Shown: positions 7,836 through 15,876, counted from the stretch's first letter. The stretch is DNA of 64,000 bases from Variovorax sp. PMC12 (GCF_003019815.1 NZ_CP027774.1:496001-560000), one strand, 5' to 3'. Made by a program: numbers and translations. Notes: generated from the sequence alone by a model not told the origin.

Positions 7836-9160
7836 CGGATGTCCTGATTCGTGGCGGCGGGCAGGCGCAGGCTCGCGCGCAGGCCGCCTTCGGGCCGGTT
7901 GTGCAGGGCCAGCTCGCCACCGAGCGACAGTGCCAGCTGGTGCGCGATGGCCAGGCCCAGCCCGGTGCCGCCGGTCTCGCGGTTGCGTGAGCTTTCCAGC
8001 CGGTAGAAGGGCTGCAGCACGGCGGCGAGCTGGTCCTCGGGAATGCCGGGGCCATGGTCGCAGACCTCGACCAGCACGGCACCGTCCTGAAGCCGCACGC
8101 CGACCTCGGCGCGCTCGCCGTATTTGAGCGCGTTGTCGACGAGGTTGGTGAGGATTCGGCGCAACGCGTGCGGCCGGGTGCTGAGCGACACGTCGGCCTC
8201 GTGCACGAGCGTGACCGGGCGACCGGTGTCGGCGTAGTCGTTGACGATGCTGTGCACCAACGCGTCCAGCTTCACGCGGCGCGGCGTCTCGTCGGAGCCC
8301 TGCAAGGTCTTGGCGTAGCCCACGCCCTCGTGCACCAGCGTGCGCATGGATTCGAGGTCCTGGCGGAACTTGTCGGCCTCGGGCATGTTGTCCGCCAGGT
8401 CCACGCGCAGGCGCATTCGCGTGATGGGCGTCTGCAGGTCGTGCGAGATGGCGGCGAGGATCTGCATGCGCTCCTGCACGGTGCCTGCAATGCGCCGCTG
8501 CATCGCGTTGAAGGCGCGCGCGGCCTGCGCCACCTCGGCCGGCCCGGCCTCGGCCACGGGCGCGGGCCGCAGGTCGGGGCCGAGCCGGTCGGCGGCCCGG
8601 GCCAGCTGCGCCAGCGGCCGTGTGACCAGCCGCATGCCGGCCCAGGCGCAGGCCGCGAGCACCAGCAGCTGCGCGAGCAACAGCCAGGTCACCCAGTCGG
8701 CCACCGGCATCGGCACGCGGCGCGCCAGCACATACAGCGAGGAGCCGTCGTTCAGCCGCACCTGCATGCACGCCGTCTCGGGCTGCTGCGGAAGCTGGCC
8801 CACAGCGACCACGGGAAAGGGCCGCAGCGCGTTGGTCACGATATCGGCGAAGCGCGCCAGGGCGGGCGAGGAGGGCGGCGCCATGTCCCCCACGCCCTCC
8901 AGGGAGAAGCGGTAGTTGGGCCGCTCCAGGCGCTGGAACCATCCGGCGCGCTCGGCGGCGGGCAGGCGGTCGAGGATGGCCACGGAACTCGCGATGTCGC
9001 GCTCCACGCCGCTGACCATCAGGTTCATCAGCGTCTGCCCGCGTTCGTAGCGGATCGCCGTGTAGGTCAGCACCTGGGCCAGCGCCATACCCACCACCAC
9101 CAGCAGCGTGACGCGCGCCAGCAGGGTGCTTGGCCACAGCCTTCGGAGGAATGCGGGCAT
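7832..9160 (-). CDS. EnvZ-like membrane sensor histidine kinase
   Basis: A 442-residue kinase. Transmembrane helices lie at about 12-34 and 158-177, and between them is a periplasmic sensor of about 120 residues with one cysteine (Cys131). A HAMP domain follows (LVTRPLAQLARAADRL). The phospho-acceptor is His240 in AISHDLQTPITRMRL, and the ATPase domain has the N box (NLVDNALKYG), DHGPGIP and GGTGLGLAI. It lies 21 bp downstream of ohr and overlaps the response regulator start by 4 bp, so the three genes form one transcript. Linkage to Ohr suggests it senses peroxide or redox stress; the lone periplasmic cysteine is a possible sensor residue, but that is inference. Confidence 0.92.
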   Translation of the reverse strand: MPAFLRRLWPSTLLARVTLLVVVGMALAQVLTYTAIRYERGQTLMNLMVSGVERDIASSVAILDRLPAAERAGWFQRLERPNYRFSLEGVGDMAPPSSPALARFADIVTNALRPFPVVAVGQLPQQPETACMQVRLNDGSSLYVLARRVPMPVADWVTWLLLAQLLVLAACAWAGMRLVTRPLAQLARAADRLGPDLRPAPVAEAGPAEVAQAARAFNAMQRRIAGTVQERMQILAAISHDLQTPITRMRLRVDLADNMPEADKFRQDLESMRTLVHEGVGYAKTLQGSDETPRRVKLDALVHSIVNDYADTGRPVTLVHEADVSLSTRPHALRRILTNLVDNALKYGERAEVGVRLQDGAVLVEVCDHGPGIPEDQLAAVLQPFYRLESSRNRETGGTGLGLAIAHQLALSLGGELALHNRPEGGLRASLRLPAATNQDIR

Positions 9161-9181
9161 GGGTGGGGGCCGGTGCGTGGG

Positions 9182-9604
9182 TCAGGCCACCGACAGCGCG
9201 ACCTCGATGTTGCCGCGCGTGGCCTTGGAATAAGGGCACAGCTGGTGCGCGCCTTCGACGATGGCCAGGGCGGTGTCGTGCGGCACGCCGGGCACGAGGA
9301 CCTGCAGCCGCGCCGCCAGCCTGAAGCCGTCGGCACCTTCGACCAGGTCGACCTCGGCATTGACGGCCAGCCCTTCCGGCAGGCGCACGCCCTGGGCCTG
9401 GGCCGCGCGGGCCATGGCGCCCATGAAGCAAGCCGACCATCCGGCTGCGAACAGCTGTTCGGGGTTGGTGCCAGGACCCACGGTACCGAAGCGCGTGAGC
9501 GTGACGTCGAGCCGGCCGTCGTCGCTGCGCGCGGCGCCGCCGCGTCCGCCGGTGGTCTGGGTACGGCCGGTGTAGAGAACCTTGTCTTGGGTGGTGGTGT
9601 TCAT
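9182..9604 (-). CDS. ohr: Organic hydroperoxide resistance protein (Ohr, OsmC family)
   Basis: A 140-residue cytoplasmic thiol peroxidase of the Ohr subgroup, the typical length. The catalytic pair is Cys59 (GWSACFMGAM) and Cys123 (HQLCPYSKATRGN), with Glu49 in NPEQLFAAG. Ohr reduces organic hydroperoxides to alcohols using lipoylated protein as reductant. Unusually, it heads an operon with a histidine kinase and an OmpR-type regulator instead of standing beside a MarR-type OhrR gene. The upstream region carries the TGTAT repeat at 9713-9727. Confidence 0.93.
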   Translation of the reverse strand: MNTTTQDKVLYTGRTQTTGGRGGAARSDDGRLDVTLTRFGTVGPGTNPEQLFAAGWSACFMGAMARAAQAQGVRLPEGLAVNAEVDLVEGADGFRLAARLQVLVPGVPHDTALAIVEGAHQLCPYSKATRGNIEVALSVA

Positions 9605-9712
9605 GGTCGTTGTCCGTCAGAGGGAGTTGTGGAAATGGAGGCGCGATTGTTAGGGCGCGCAGCGCTTTCTCCGAGGGTGTTCTTGACCTTGTGTACGAGC
9701 CGCTCATGCAGG

Positions 9713-9727
9713 CTACAAAACTATACA
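9713..9727 (-). promoter_or_regulatory. Direct-repeat operator candidate upstream of ohr
   Basis: On the minus strand TGTAT-N5-TGTAG, with half-sites 10 bp apart, about 110 bp upstream of the ohr start. It is the sister of the site at 6835-6849. The 250-bp intergenic region (9605-9854) is shared with the divergent DLH-family gene, so the site could affect both directions. No -10/-35 pair stood out. Confidence 0.45.
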
Positions 9728-9854
9728 AAAGTCGCCCATCCAGCAGCGCGAGGCGACTCCGCCGCCGTGCTTCATGGAAAGCCCGCCCGCTTGCTGGCTG
9801 TCCCGATTCGTGGCAAAAGCTGGCGTGTTCCCATCCTTATGAGGTAAATCAACC

Positions 9855-10697
9855 GTGTGTGATCTGAACGACCAGGAAGAACTCAAGAAGTACACCCGCC
9901 GCGACTTCGCTACGTGGGCCGCATCCGCCGGCGTACTGACGGCGTTGCCCAGCGTGGCCAACGCCGTCGCCGTTGCCGAGCGCGAGGTGACCATCGCCAC
10001 TGCGGATGGCAACTGCGACGCTTACTTTGTCGCACCCACCTCGGGGCCTGCACCCGGCGTGCTGGTGTGGCCCGACGTGTTCGGTCTTCGCCCGGCCTTC
10101 AGGCAAATGGGTCGGCGGCTGGCCGAGTCGGGCTACAGCGTGCTGGTGGTGAATCCCTTCTACCGGCAGAAGAAAGCGCCCACTGCCGCGCAGGGTGGCC
10201 AGACGCCGATCGCCGAAGTGATGCCGCTGATGCAGGCGCTGACGCCCGCCATGCATCTGAGCGACGGCAAGGCCTTTGTGGCGTGGCTCGATGCCCAACG
10301 CGAGGTGGACAAGGCGCGCAAGCTGGGCACCACCGGCTATTGCATGGGCGGCCCGATCGCGGTGCGCACTGCCACCGTGGCCCCCGGCCGCGTAGGTGCT
10401 GTCGGAACCTTCCATGGCGCCGCCATGGTGACCGCGGCGCCCGACAGCCCCCATCGCCTGGTGGCCCAGACGCAGGCGCGCTACCTGATTGCAGTGGCCC
10501 AGAACGACGACGCCAAAGATCCCGAAGCCAAGGTCACGCTGCGCACTGCGCTCGAAAGCGCGAAGCTGCCAGCCGAGGTGGAGGTGTACCCGGCGGCCCA
10601 CGGCTGGTGCCCGCCCGATACCCAGGTCTACGACGCCGCCCAGTCCGAGCGCGCCTGGACGCGCCTGCTGGCCACGTTCAGCACGGCACTGGCCTGA
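9855..10697 (+). CDS. Exported dienelactone hydrolase family protein
   Basis: A 280-residue alpha/beta hydrolase of the DLH family with the cysteine nucleophile Cys163 in TTGYCMGG, an Asp in QNDDAKD and a His in AAHGWCPP. Residues 14-40 carry a Tat-like motif (TRRDFATWAASAGVL) and end ANA, so export is likely. The family opens lactone or ester bonds; classical members act on dienelactone in chloroaromatic breakdown, and many homologues have unknown substrates. The start is a GTG at 9855 with GAGG about 10 bases upstream. Its stop directly abuts the stop of the convergent sugar dehydrogenase gene, leaving no intergenic base. Confidence 0.88.
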   Translation: MCDLNDQEELKKYTRRDFATWAASAGVLTALPSVANAVAVAEREVTIATADGNCDAYFVAPTSGPAPGVLVWPDVFGLRPAFRQMGRRLAESGYSVLVVNPFYRQKKAPTAAQGGQTPIAEVMPLMQALTPAMHLSDGKAFVAWLDAQREVDKARKLGTTGYCMGGPIAVRTATVAPGRVGAVGTFHGAAMVTAAPDSPHRLVAQTQARYLIAVAQNDDAKDPEAKVTLRTALESAKLPAEVEVYPAAHGWCPPDTQVYDAAQSERAWTRLLATFSTALA

Positions 10698-11915
10698 TCA
10701 TTTCGGCGTGAGCCGATACAGGCCGCCCTCGCGGTCGTCCTCGATCAGCCACAGCGCGCCATCGGGCGCCTGCTCGACGGCGCGGACGCGAAAGCCGACC
10801 GTCCAGTGCTCCGCCGGTTTCGCGATCGCGCCGTTGACCTCGATCCGGTGCAGGGCACGGCTGACGAGGCCGGGCGCGAACGCCGAGCCCTTCCATTTCG
10901 GAAACATCGCGCCGCTGTAGAACATCAGGTTGCCGGGCGCCAGCACAGGCGTCCAGTAGATCGCGGGCTTGGCGAGGTCGGCGCGCGTGTCGGGGCTGGC
11001 AATGGGCACGCCGTCGTAGTTCACCGCATAGGAAACGAGCGGCCAACCGTAGTTCTTGCCCGGCTCGATGAGGTTGAGTTCATCGCCGCCGCGCGGGCCG
11101 TGCTCGAGCTCCCAAAGGCGGCCATCCGGCGCGAATGCGAGGCCGTAGGGCGTGCGATGCCCCGAACTCCATGTCTCGGACGGCGTCAGATTGGGGCCAT
11201 CGAAGACATGGGTGCGCACGACCGGCGCGGTCTTCGCGGCCTCCGTGTCTCTCGGCGGATCGATCACGGGGACCGACTGCGCACCCGTCTTGCCTTCCAT
11301 GGGGTTGCCGGGTGCGGGCTTTCCGTCCAGGGTCAGTCGCAGGATCTTGCCGGCCGGTTGGTTCGGGTCTTGCGCGGGGGTGAAGCGCTGCCGATCGCCG
11401 ACCGTGAGAAAAAGAAACTTCTGGTCCGGCGAAAAGGCCACGGCGGCGCCGACTTGGCCTCCCTTGCCCTTGATCGGGTCACGCCAGACGACCTTCAGGT
11501 CCTCCAGCGAGGCGGTGCCGGTGCCGATCCTGAGCGTCGCGCGGGCGAGCGCCAGGCTCGAGGTACCCGTGACTTGTCCGGGCTCCGAATAGGTCAGGTA
11601 GATCGCCGCATCGCTCGCAAAGGACGGGGCCAGGTACACGCCGAGCAGGCCGTTCTGGCTTTGGTAGAGCACTGGCGGCACGCCGGTGACTTCGAGCTTC
11701 TGCCCGGACTGGGTCGTGAGGTAGAGCTTGCCGATCTTCTCGGTGACCAGCATGCGCCCATCCGGCAGGAAGGCGATGCGCCATGGCAGGTCGAACTGCG
11801 CGACCTTCGTGAGCTTGAACGGGGGCGACGGGGTGGGGGGCAGAGTGCCGGCGTTGATCTGCGCGAACACGGTTGTTGCACTGAAGAGCAACAAGGATAG
11901 GCTTACGGACTTCAT
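10698..11915 (-). CDS. PQQ-dependent soluble aldose sugar dehydrogenase-like protein (YliI/GdhB type)
   Basis: A 405-residue secreted protein with a Sec signal (MKSVSLSLLLFSATTVFAQ) and the six-bladed propeller of the GdhB/YliI family. The diagnostic segment is LWELEHGPRGGDELNLI, and RIAFLPDGRMLVTEK opens the propeller. Family members oxidise aldose sugars at C1 with PQQ and calcium in the periplasm. I prefer the ATG at 11915 over 11924 because GGGG is then well placed and the signal peptide starts normally. It follows the DHFR-like gene by 17 bp. The convergent hydrolase gene ends at the adjacent base, so a terminator must lie inside one coding region. Confidence 0.88.
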   Translation of the reverse strand: MKSVSLSLLLFSATTVFAQINAGTLPPTPSPPFKLTKVAQFDLPWRIAFLPDGRMLVTEKIGKLYLTTQSGQKLEVTGVPPVLYQSQNGLLGVYLAPSFASDAAIYLTYSEPGQVTGTSSLALARATLRIGTGTASLEDLKVVWRDPIKGKGGQVGAAVAFSPDQKFLFLTVGDRQRFTPAQDPNQPAGKILRLTLDGKPAPGNPMEGKTGAQSVPVIDPPRDTEAAKTAPVVRTHVFDGPNLTPSETWSSGHRTPYGLAFAPDGRLWELEHGPRGGDELNLIEPGKNYGWPLVSYAVNYDGVPIASPDTRADLAKPAIYWTPVLAPGNLMFYSGAMFPKWKGSAFAPGLVSRALHRIEVNGAIAKPAEHWTVGFRVRAVEQAPDGALWLIEDDREGGLYRLTPK

Positions 11916-11932
11916 GGATGGCATGCCCCGCG

Positions 11933-12589
11933 TCAGGGCGCATTGCGGCGCAGGAACACATGCGTGGCGCGCTCGCCTGCCACCTGCCGCTCGCAGCTGT
12001 AGCCCAGGGCCGGCAGGTCCAGGCCGGCGAAAAGCGCCTCGCCCTTGCCCAGCAGCACCGGCCGCACGGCCAGGTGCAGTTCGTCGATCAGCCCGGCCTT
12101 CAGGTATTCGCGCACGGTGGCCACGCCGCCACCCACACGCACGTCGCGCGTGCCTGCGGCCGCCCGTGCCAATGCCAGTGCCTCATGGATGCCGCCGGTG
12201 ACGAAGTGGAAGGTGGTGCCGCCTTGCATCGTCAGTGGCGCGCGGGCATGGTGGGTCAGCACGAAGACCGGCACATGGTAGGGCGGCTCGTCGCCCCACC
12301 AGCCTTTCCAGCTCTCGTCGGGCCACGGACCGCGCACCGGTCCGAACATGTTTCGCCCCAGGATCCACGCGCCCATCTCGGCGAAGCCCTGCTCGGCGAT
12401 CCCGTTGTCGATGCCGGTCTCGCCGTTGGCCTCGCCCGTGCTGTGCATCTGCTGCCAGACGCGCGTGGGAAAGAACCAGTTCATGAGTTCGGGGCCGCGA
12501 ACGCCCAGCGGATGCTCCAGGCTCTGGTCCGGGCCGGCAGCGAAGCCGTCGAGCGAAACGCCGAAACTGCGTACTAGCAATCGGGTCAT
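11933..12589 (-). CDS. Dihydrofolate reductase-like protein (RibD C-terminal family)
   Basis: A 218-residue protein of the DHFR/RibD-C fold. Landmarks are SFGVSLDGFAAGP at the N-terminus, GAWILGRNMFGP, FVLTHHARAP, the nucleotide-binding RVGGGVATVREYLKAGLIDEL and VRPVLLGKGEALF. This group binds NADPH and is common in Proteobacteria; most members have no proven substrate, and it is unlikely to be the housekeeping DHFR. It probably shares a transcript with the sugar dehydrogenase 17 bp downstream. Its promoter region also contains the inverted repeat at 12665-12680. Confidence 0.85.
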   Translation of the reverse strand: MTRLLVRSFGVSLDGFAAGPDQSLEHPLGVRGPELMNWFFPTRVWQQMHSTGEANGETGIDNGIAEQGFAEMGAWILGRNMFGPVRGPWPDESWKGWWGDEPPYHVPVFVLTHHARAPLTMQGGTTFHFVTGGIHEALALARAAAGTRDVRVGGGVATVREYLKAGLIDELHLAVRPVLLGKGEALFAGLDLPALGYSCERQVAGERATHVFLRRNAP

Positions 12590-12664
12590 GGCGGGGTCTC
12601 CTGGAAGAACGAAGCGGCAGTCTAGCGTGGGCGGTGCCTCGCGGAGGTCCCGCTTCGACCAGAT

Positions 12665-12680
12665 GTTTCACTCTTGAAAC
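12665..12680. promoter_or_regulatory. Perfect inverted repeat in the DHFR-like/HU intergenic region
   Basis: GTTTCA and TGAAAC flank CTCT, a 16-bp operator-like palindrome about 75 bp upstream of the DHFR-like gene and about 110 bp upstream of HU. It could also form a short hairpin in the HU leader. No regulator can be assigned. Confidence 0.3.
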
Positions 12681-12726
12681 GCATGCGCCCGGCCATCCGC
12701 CGCCGGGGCGTTTAAAGTTCGGTCCC

Positions 12727-12755
12727 CGGTAGCGCTTTCTCGCTACCGTTTTTTT
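12727..12755 (+). terminator. Rho-independent terminator or attenuator in front of the HU gene
   Basis: CGGTAGCG and CGCTACCG form a perfect 8-bp stem with a 6-base loop, directly followed by seven T residues. It points along the plus strand and ends about 33 bp before the HU start. The gene on its left reads the other way, so there is no upstream plus-strand gene for it to terminate. It must end a short leader or small RNA, or act as an attenuator for HU. Confidence 0.7.
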
Positions 12756-12788
12756 CCAACCGCTTGATTGAAGAAAGAGCATCCCGTT

Positions 12789-13076
12789 TTGAACAAGACC
12801 GAACTCATCGCCGCCATCGCCACGGACACGAACCTCAGCAAGGCCGATGCCGGCCGCGCGCTCGACGCCGCGATCGAAAACCTGTCGCGCGCGTTGGCCG
12901 CCGGCGACACGGTGCAACTGATCGGCTTCGGCACCTTCGCCGTGGCAAGCCGCCCTGAGCGCACGGGCCGCAACCCGTCGACCGGCGAGCCGATGACCAT
13001 CAAGGCCAGCAAGGCGCCCAAGTTCACCGCCGGCAAGGCGCTGAAGGACGCGGTCAACGCCGTTGCCGCCAAGTAA
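12789..13076 (+). CDS. HU-family DNA-binding protein
   Basis: A 95-residue histone-like protein beginning (M)NKTELIAAIATDTNLSKADA, with the beta-arm region (GFGTFAVASRPERTGRNPSTG) that carries the intercalating Pro. It bends and compacts DNA as a dimer. I chose the TTG at 12789 because it gives the canonical HU N-terminus and is preceded by AAGAAAGAG at good spacing; a TTG at 12768 would add seven residues (MKKEHPV). A strong intrinsic terminator structure lies between the probable promoter and this gene, which suggests leader-controlled expression. Confidence 0.93.
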   Translation: MNKTELIAAIATDTNLSKADAGRALDAAIENLSRALAAGDTVQLIGFGTFAVASRPERTGRNPSTGEPMTIKASKAPKFTAGKALKDAVNAVAAK

Positions 13077-13226
13077 GCGGCACGCCTCGCGTCAATTTCT
13101 TTTGCATCTTCTCCCTCCGCGGCGCCGGCGCAGCAGCGCAGACCCCGGAGGGCGTGGCCTCTTCTTCAGGAAGCGGACGCGTTCCGCGCTAGAGTGCGTG
13201 CACGTTCACAAGCTCAGCCATCCGAC

Positions 13227-13763
13227 ATGTCCGACGCACCTGTGTCAACGCCACGTTCCCGCATGCCCGCGCCACCTCGGCTGCTTCAAATTCTCGTCAT
13301 CGCTGCCTGCCTCCTGATGGCGGGCTGCGCAAGCCCTCCGGGCCCGCGCCAGGGACGAGGCCCCGCACCGTCGATCACCAGCACGCCGCTCACGGACGAG
13401 CAGTCGAACAGCATCGCCATCCACGCGCTGGGGCTGGTCGGCACGCCATACCGCTATGGCGGCAACACGCCGGACGGCGGCTTCGACTGCAGCGGGCTCA
13501 TCGGCTATGTCTATCTCAACAGCGTGGGGCAATCGCCGCCGCGCACGGTGGCGCGCATGTCGGACTTCGGTCAAGCCGTGGCGATGTCGCAGCTTCGCAC
13601 GGGCGACCTGGTGCTCTTCGGTTCGTCCACGCCCACGCATGCCGGCATCTATGTGGGCGGCGGCCGCTTCGTGCATGCGCCGTCCACGGGCGGCGAGGTG
13701 CGGCTCGACCGGCTCGACGGCGTGTACTGGTCGCGCCAGCCGACGCAGGCACGGCGGCCCTGA
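13227..13763 (+). CDS. NlpC/P60-family lipoprotein (cell-wall peptidase)
   Basis: An outer-membrane-type lipoprotein of about 178 residues. A signal with lipobox LMAGC is followed by a Pro/Gly-rich linker and an NlpC/P60 domain of about 110 residues. The catalytic Cys is in GGFDCSGLIGYVY, the His in THAGIYVG, and the third polar residue in FVHAPSTGG. Such enzymes (Spr/MepS type) cut gamma-D-Glu-mDAP or related peptide bonds in peptidoglycan. The start is uncertain: ATG 13227 is used here, but GTG 13194 and ATG 13263 are in frame and none has a strong ribosome-binding site. Monocistronic as far as can be seen. Confidence 0.88.
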   Translation: MSDAPVSTPRSRMPAPPRLLQILVIAACLLMAGCASPPGPRQGRGPAPSITSTPLTDEQSNSIAIHALGLVGTPYRYGGNTPDGGFDCSGLIGYVYLNSVGQSPPRTVARMSDFGQAVAMSQLRTGDLVLFGSSTPTHAGIYVGGGRFVHAPSTGGEVRLDRLDGVYWSRQPTQARRP

Positions 13764-13790
13764 GCGTCGAGCCCGGGGCGCATCGACCGG

Positions 13791-14150
13791 TCAGTCTTCC
13801 GCGTCGCGCTGTTTTCTTCGTCGCCAGCCGGCCCGCTCGTCCATGCGTGCCCAGGCGTTGAGCAGTGCGGCGCGCGTGATGTCGCCGGCCATGCGGATGG
13901 CGATGGTGTCGTCGGCGTTCAGCGGGCGCCAGTCGGTCGGATCTTCCGCGCGCGAGATGCTCATCCACCGGGCGCCGCAATGGCTGCACGATGCCACGAG
14001 GACGTTGCCCGTCTCGACGTGGCCGAGCATGGTCTGTTCGTCGAGTGCCGGCGTGCCGCAGCATGACCAGTAGAGCGTCATGTCGGGCCGTGCCTGTGCC
14101 TGCCGGGCCCAGGCGGCCGCGTGATGCCAGAGCGTCGCGTGCAGTGCCAT
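13791..14150 (-). CDS. Uncharacterised 119-residue Cys-rich protein
   Basis: I do not recognise this protein. It has two cysteine pairs, YWSCCGTP and ASCSHCGARW, about 25 residues apart, which could form a zinc ribbon. The rest is rich in Trp, Ala and Arg and ends WRRRKQRDAED. There is no signal peptide or membrane helix, so it is likely cytoplasmic. It starts one base after the stop of the small membrane protein gene upstream, so the two are probably cotranscribed. Confidence 0.6.
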   Translation of the reverse strand: MALHATLWHHAAAWARQAQARPDMTLYWSCCGTPALDEQTMLGHVETGNVLVASCSHCGARWMSISRAEDPTDWRPLNADDTIAIRMAGDITRAALLNAWARMDERAGWRRRKQRDAED

Positions 14151-14151
14151 G

Positions 14152-14280
14152 TCACGCCCTCTCAGGCGGCATGCGCGGCATGCGCCGCCTGCGCGGCTTG
14201 TCGAGCCGATAAAGCCTCACCAGCGTCTCTGCCGAGACGACCCACACGGCCGCGACGGCGGCCAACCAGACGATGTCCAT
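14152..14280 (-). CDS. Small single-span membrane protein (42 residues)
   Basis: A short gene with start ATG at 14280, GAG-rich bases just upstream, and a TGA at 14152-14154. The product begins MDIVWLAAVAAVWVVSAETL, a single hydrophobic helix, then a basic tail (RLYRLDKPRRRR) that should face the cytoplasm. Similar proteins of about 40 residues beginning MDIVxLAAxAAxW occur in related genomes, where I recall them labelled as potassium-transporter fragments without proof. It sits one base before the start of the Cys-rich protein gene. Confidence 0.55.
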   Translation of the reverse strand: MDIVWLAAVAAVWVVSAETLVRLYRLDKPRRRRMPRMPPERA

Positions 14281-14365
14281 TGCTCACTCTTGTTCGGGAG
14301 TGGATGGAGTATCGAAAGACGCGCATAAAAACGGCATCGAATGCCGGTGGCCGCGCGTAAAAATT

Positions 14366-15664
14366 TCATAAAGACCGGTGCGGCGAGGTCACGTGCTCCG
14401 GCCGCACGCCCAGCCCCACCGCCCGTGCCGGCAGCCTGCGAAGCACGGGCCAGCGCGAGAGCAGCCGCAGCGGCCACGGCACGTGGCCCGCCACCGCCGT
14501 CATCTTGCCGCCGAGCACCGGCACCAGCACGCGGTCCTGCACCATGCGCTGCGCCGCCTGCGTCACGCGCACCGGCCATTCCCTTCGCCGCTGCAGCTGC
14601 GGCAACATGTCGTCGATCTGCTTGTCGGTGGCCGTGCCGGCCAGCATCGGGGCCAGCAGGTTGGCCGCGGCCACCGCGTCCTGCACGGCCAGATTGATGC
14701 CGACGCCGCCCACGGGCGACATGGCATGCGCCGCGTCGCCAATGCACAGCATGCCCTTGCACGACCACGACTCGAGCCGGTCGACCGTCACTTCGAGCAG
14801 CTTCACCGCGTTCCAGTCGGGCAGTGCCGTCGCGAGCCGGTCGGCGAAGAAAGGCGCGATCTTGCCGATCTCGGCGTGGAAGGCGTCGATGCCCCGGGCC
14901 TGCAGCGCGGCGTGCCCGCCCTTGGGAATCACGAACGCGCACTGCCAGTAGTCGCCGCGGTTCAGCGTCACCAGCAAGTGCCCGGCAGCGATGTGGCCCG
15001 CGGTGGCCTCCGGGTCGCCGCTTTCCCTGGGAATGCGCATCCACAGCACGTCGATCGGCGCGCCGTAGCTGATGTGCGGCAGCGCGGCGGCATCGCGCAG
15101 CGCGGAGTGGCGGCCGTCGCTCGCGACCACCAGCGAGGCGTGCAGCTCCACGTCCTGCGGCTTCCCGGCCCGGCGCCCGCGCCGCACCTTCACGCCGTTG
15201 ACGCGCCCCTTGTCCTGCAGCAGGCCGACGGCCTCGGCGTCGGTCCACAGCTCGAAGCCCGGATAGCGCCGCGCCTCGTCGCACATGAAGTCCAGGAACT
15301 CCCACTGCGGCATCAGCACCAGGAACTTGCTGTGCGAAGGCAGGTGGGTGAAGTCGGCCACGGGAAAGTTCCGGCCCTCGAAGCTCGCGCACAGCTGCTC
15401 GATGCGGTCGTGCGGGCGCTGCAGGAAAGCCTCGAGCAGGCCCAGTTCGTGCAGCACCTCCAGCGTCGACGGATGCACGGTGTCGCCGCGGAAGTCGCGC
15501 AGGAAGTCAACGTGCTTTTCCAGCACCACGACGGGGACGCCGGCCCGCGCGAGCAGCAATCCGAGCACCATGCCGGCGGGGCCGCCGCCCGCGATGCAGC
15601 AGCGCACCTGCGCCTGGCTTGCCTGGGTCGCCTGGGTTGAAGTAGGGGGAGCGGTGTCGGTCAA
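14366..15664 (-). CDS. FAD-dependent monooxygenase (PHBH/UbiH fold)
   Basis: A 432-residue flavoprotein hydroxylase. The N-terminal FAD motif GGGPAGMVLGLLLARAG begins near residue 26, the conserved DG motif is in VVASDGRHSALRDAA, and the second FAD motif is CIGDAAHAMSPVGGVGINLA. The C-terminal region of about 80 residues is helical. Members insert one oxygen atom into aromatic or quinone-like substrates with NAD(P)H and O2; the sequence does not fix the substrate. Divergent from cstA, with a 212-bp region between them. Confidence 0.88.
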   Translation of the reverse strand: MTDTAPPTSTQATQASQAQVRCCIAGGGPAGMVLGLLLARAGVPVVVLEKHVDFLRDFRGDTVHPSTLEVLHELGLLEAFLQRPHDRIEQLCASFEGRNFPVADFTHLPSHSKFLVLMPQWEFLDFMCDEARRYPGFELWTDAEAVGLLQDKGRVNGVKVRRGRRAGKPQDVELHASLVVASDGRHSALRDAAALPHISYGAPIDVLWMRIPRESGDPEATAGHIAAGHLLVTLNRGDYWQCAFVIPKGGHAALQARGIDAFHAEIGKIAPFFADRLATALPDWNAVKLLEVTVDRLESWSCKGMLCIGDAAHAMSPVGGVGINLAVQDAVAAANLLAPMLAGTATDKQIDDMLPQLQRRREWPVRVTQAAQRMVQDRVLVPVLGGKMTAVAGHVPWPLRLLSRWPVLRRLPARAVGLGVRPEHVTSPHRSL

Positions 15665-15727
15665 TCGGCTGGCTCGCTTGTTGAAGACAGACCCCTATTG
15701 TTCCGGCTTGGTCCGGTTCGTGCGTGT

Positions 15728-15755
15728 AGGCCCGCAGGCATTGAACTGCGGGCCT
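15728..15755. promoter_or_regulatory. 10-bp perfect inverted repeat between monooxygenase and cstA
   Basis: AGGCCCGCAG and CTGCGGGCCT are separated by 8 bases. No T-tract follows on either strand, so it is more likely an operator or a leader hairpin than an intrinsic terminator. It lies about 120-150 bp upstream of cstA and 64 bp upstream of the monooxygenase gene. Confidence 0.35.
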
Positions 15756-15876
15756 CGGGCATGGGCATGCGGGTTTTCCATTACGCAAAGCCACGCGCCC
15801 GGCCCGCGCGGTCCGACGGATGCGCCGCGGCGCCCGCGCGGCAAAACTCCCGGGGTTCAATCCTGGAGACATCCCA

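Noticed and set aside
7086..9728. One 880-codon open frame that could look like a hybrid kinase-regulator
   Set aside because: Only its last 249 codons match a response regulator. The upstream part runs through the kinase and ohr genes in a different frame and gives Arg/Ala/Gly-rich nonsense.
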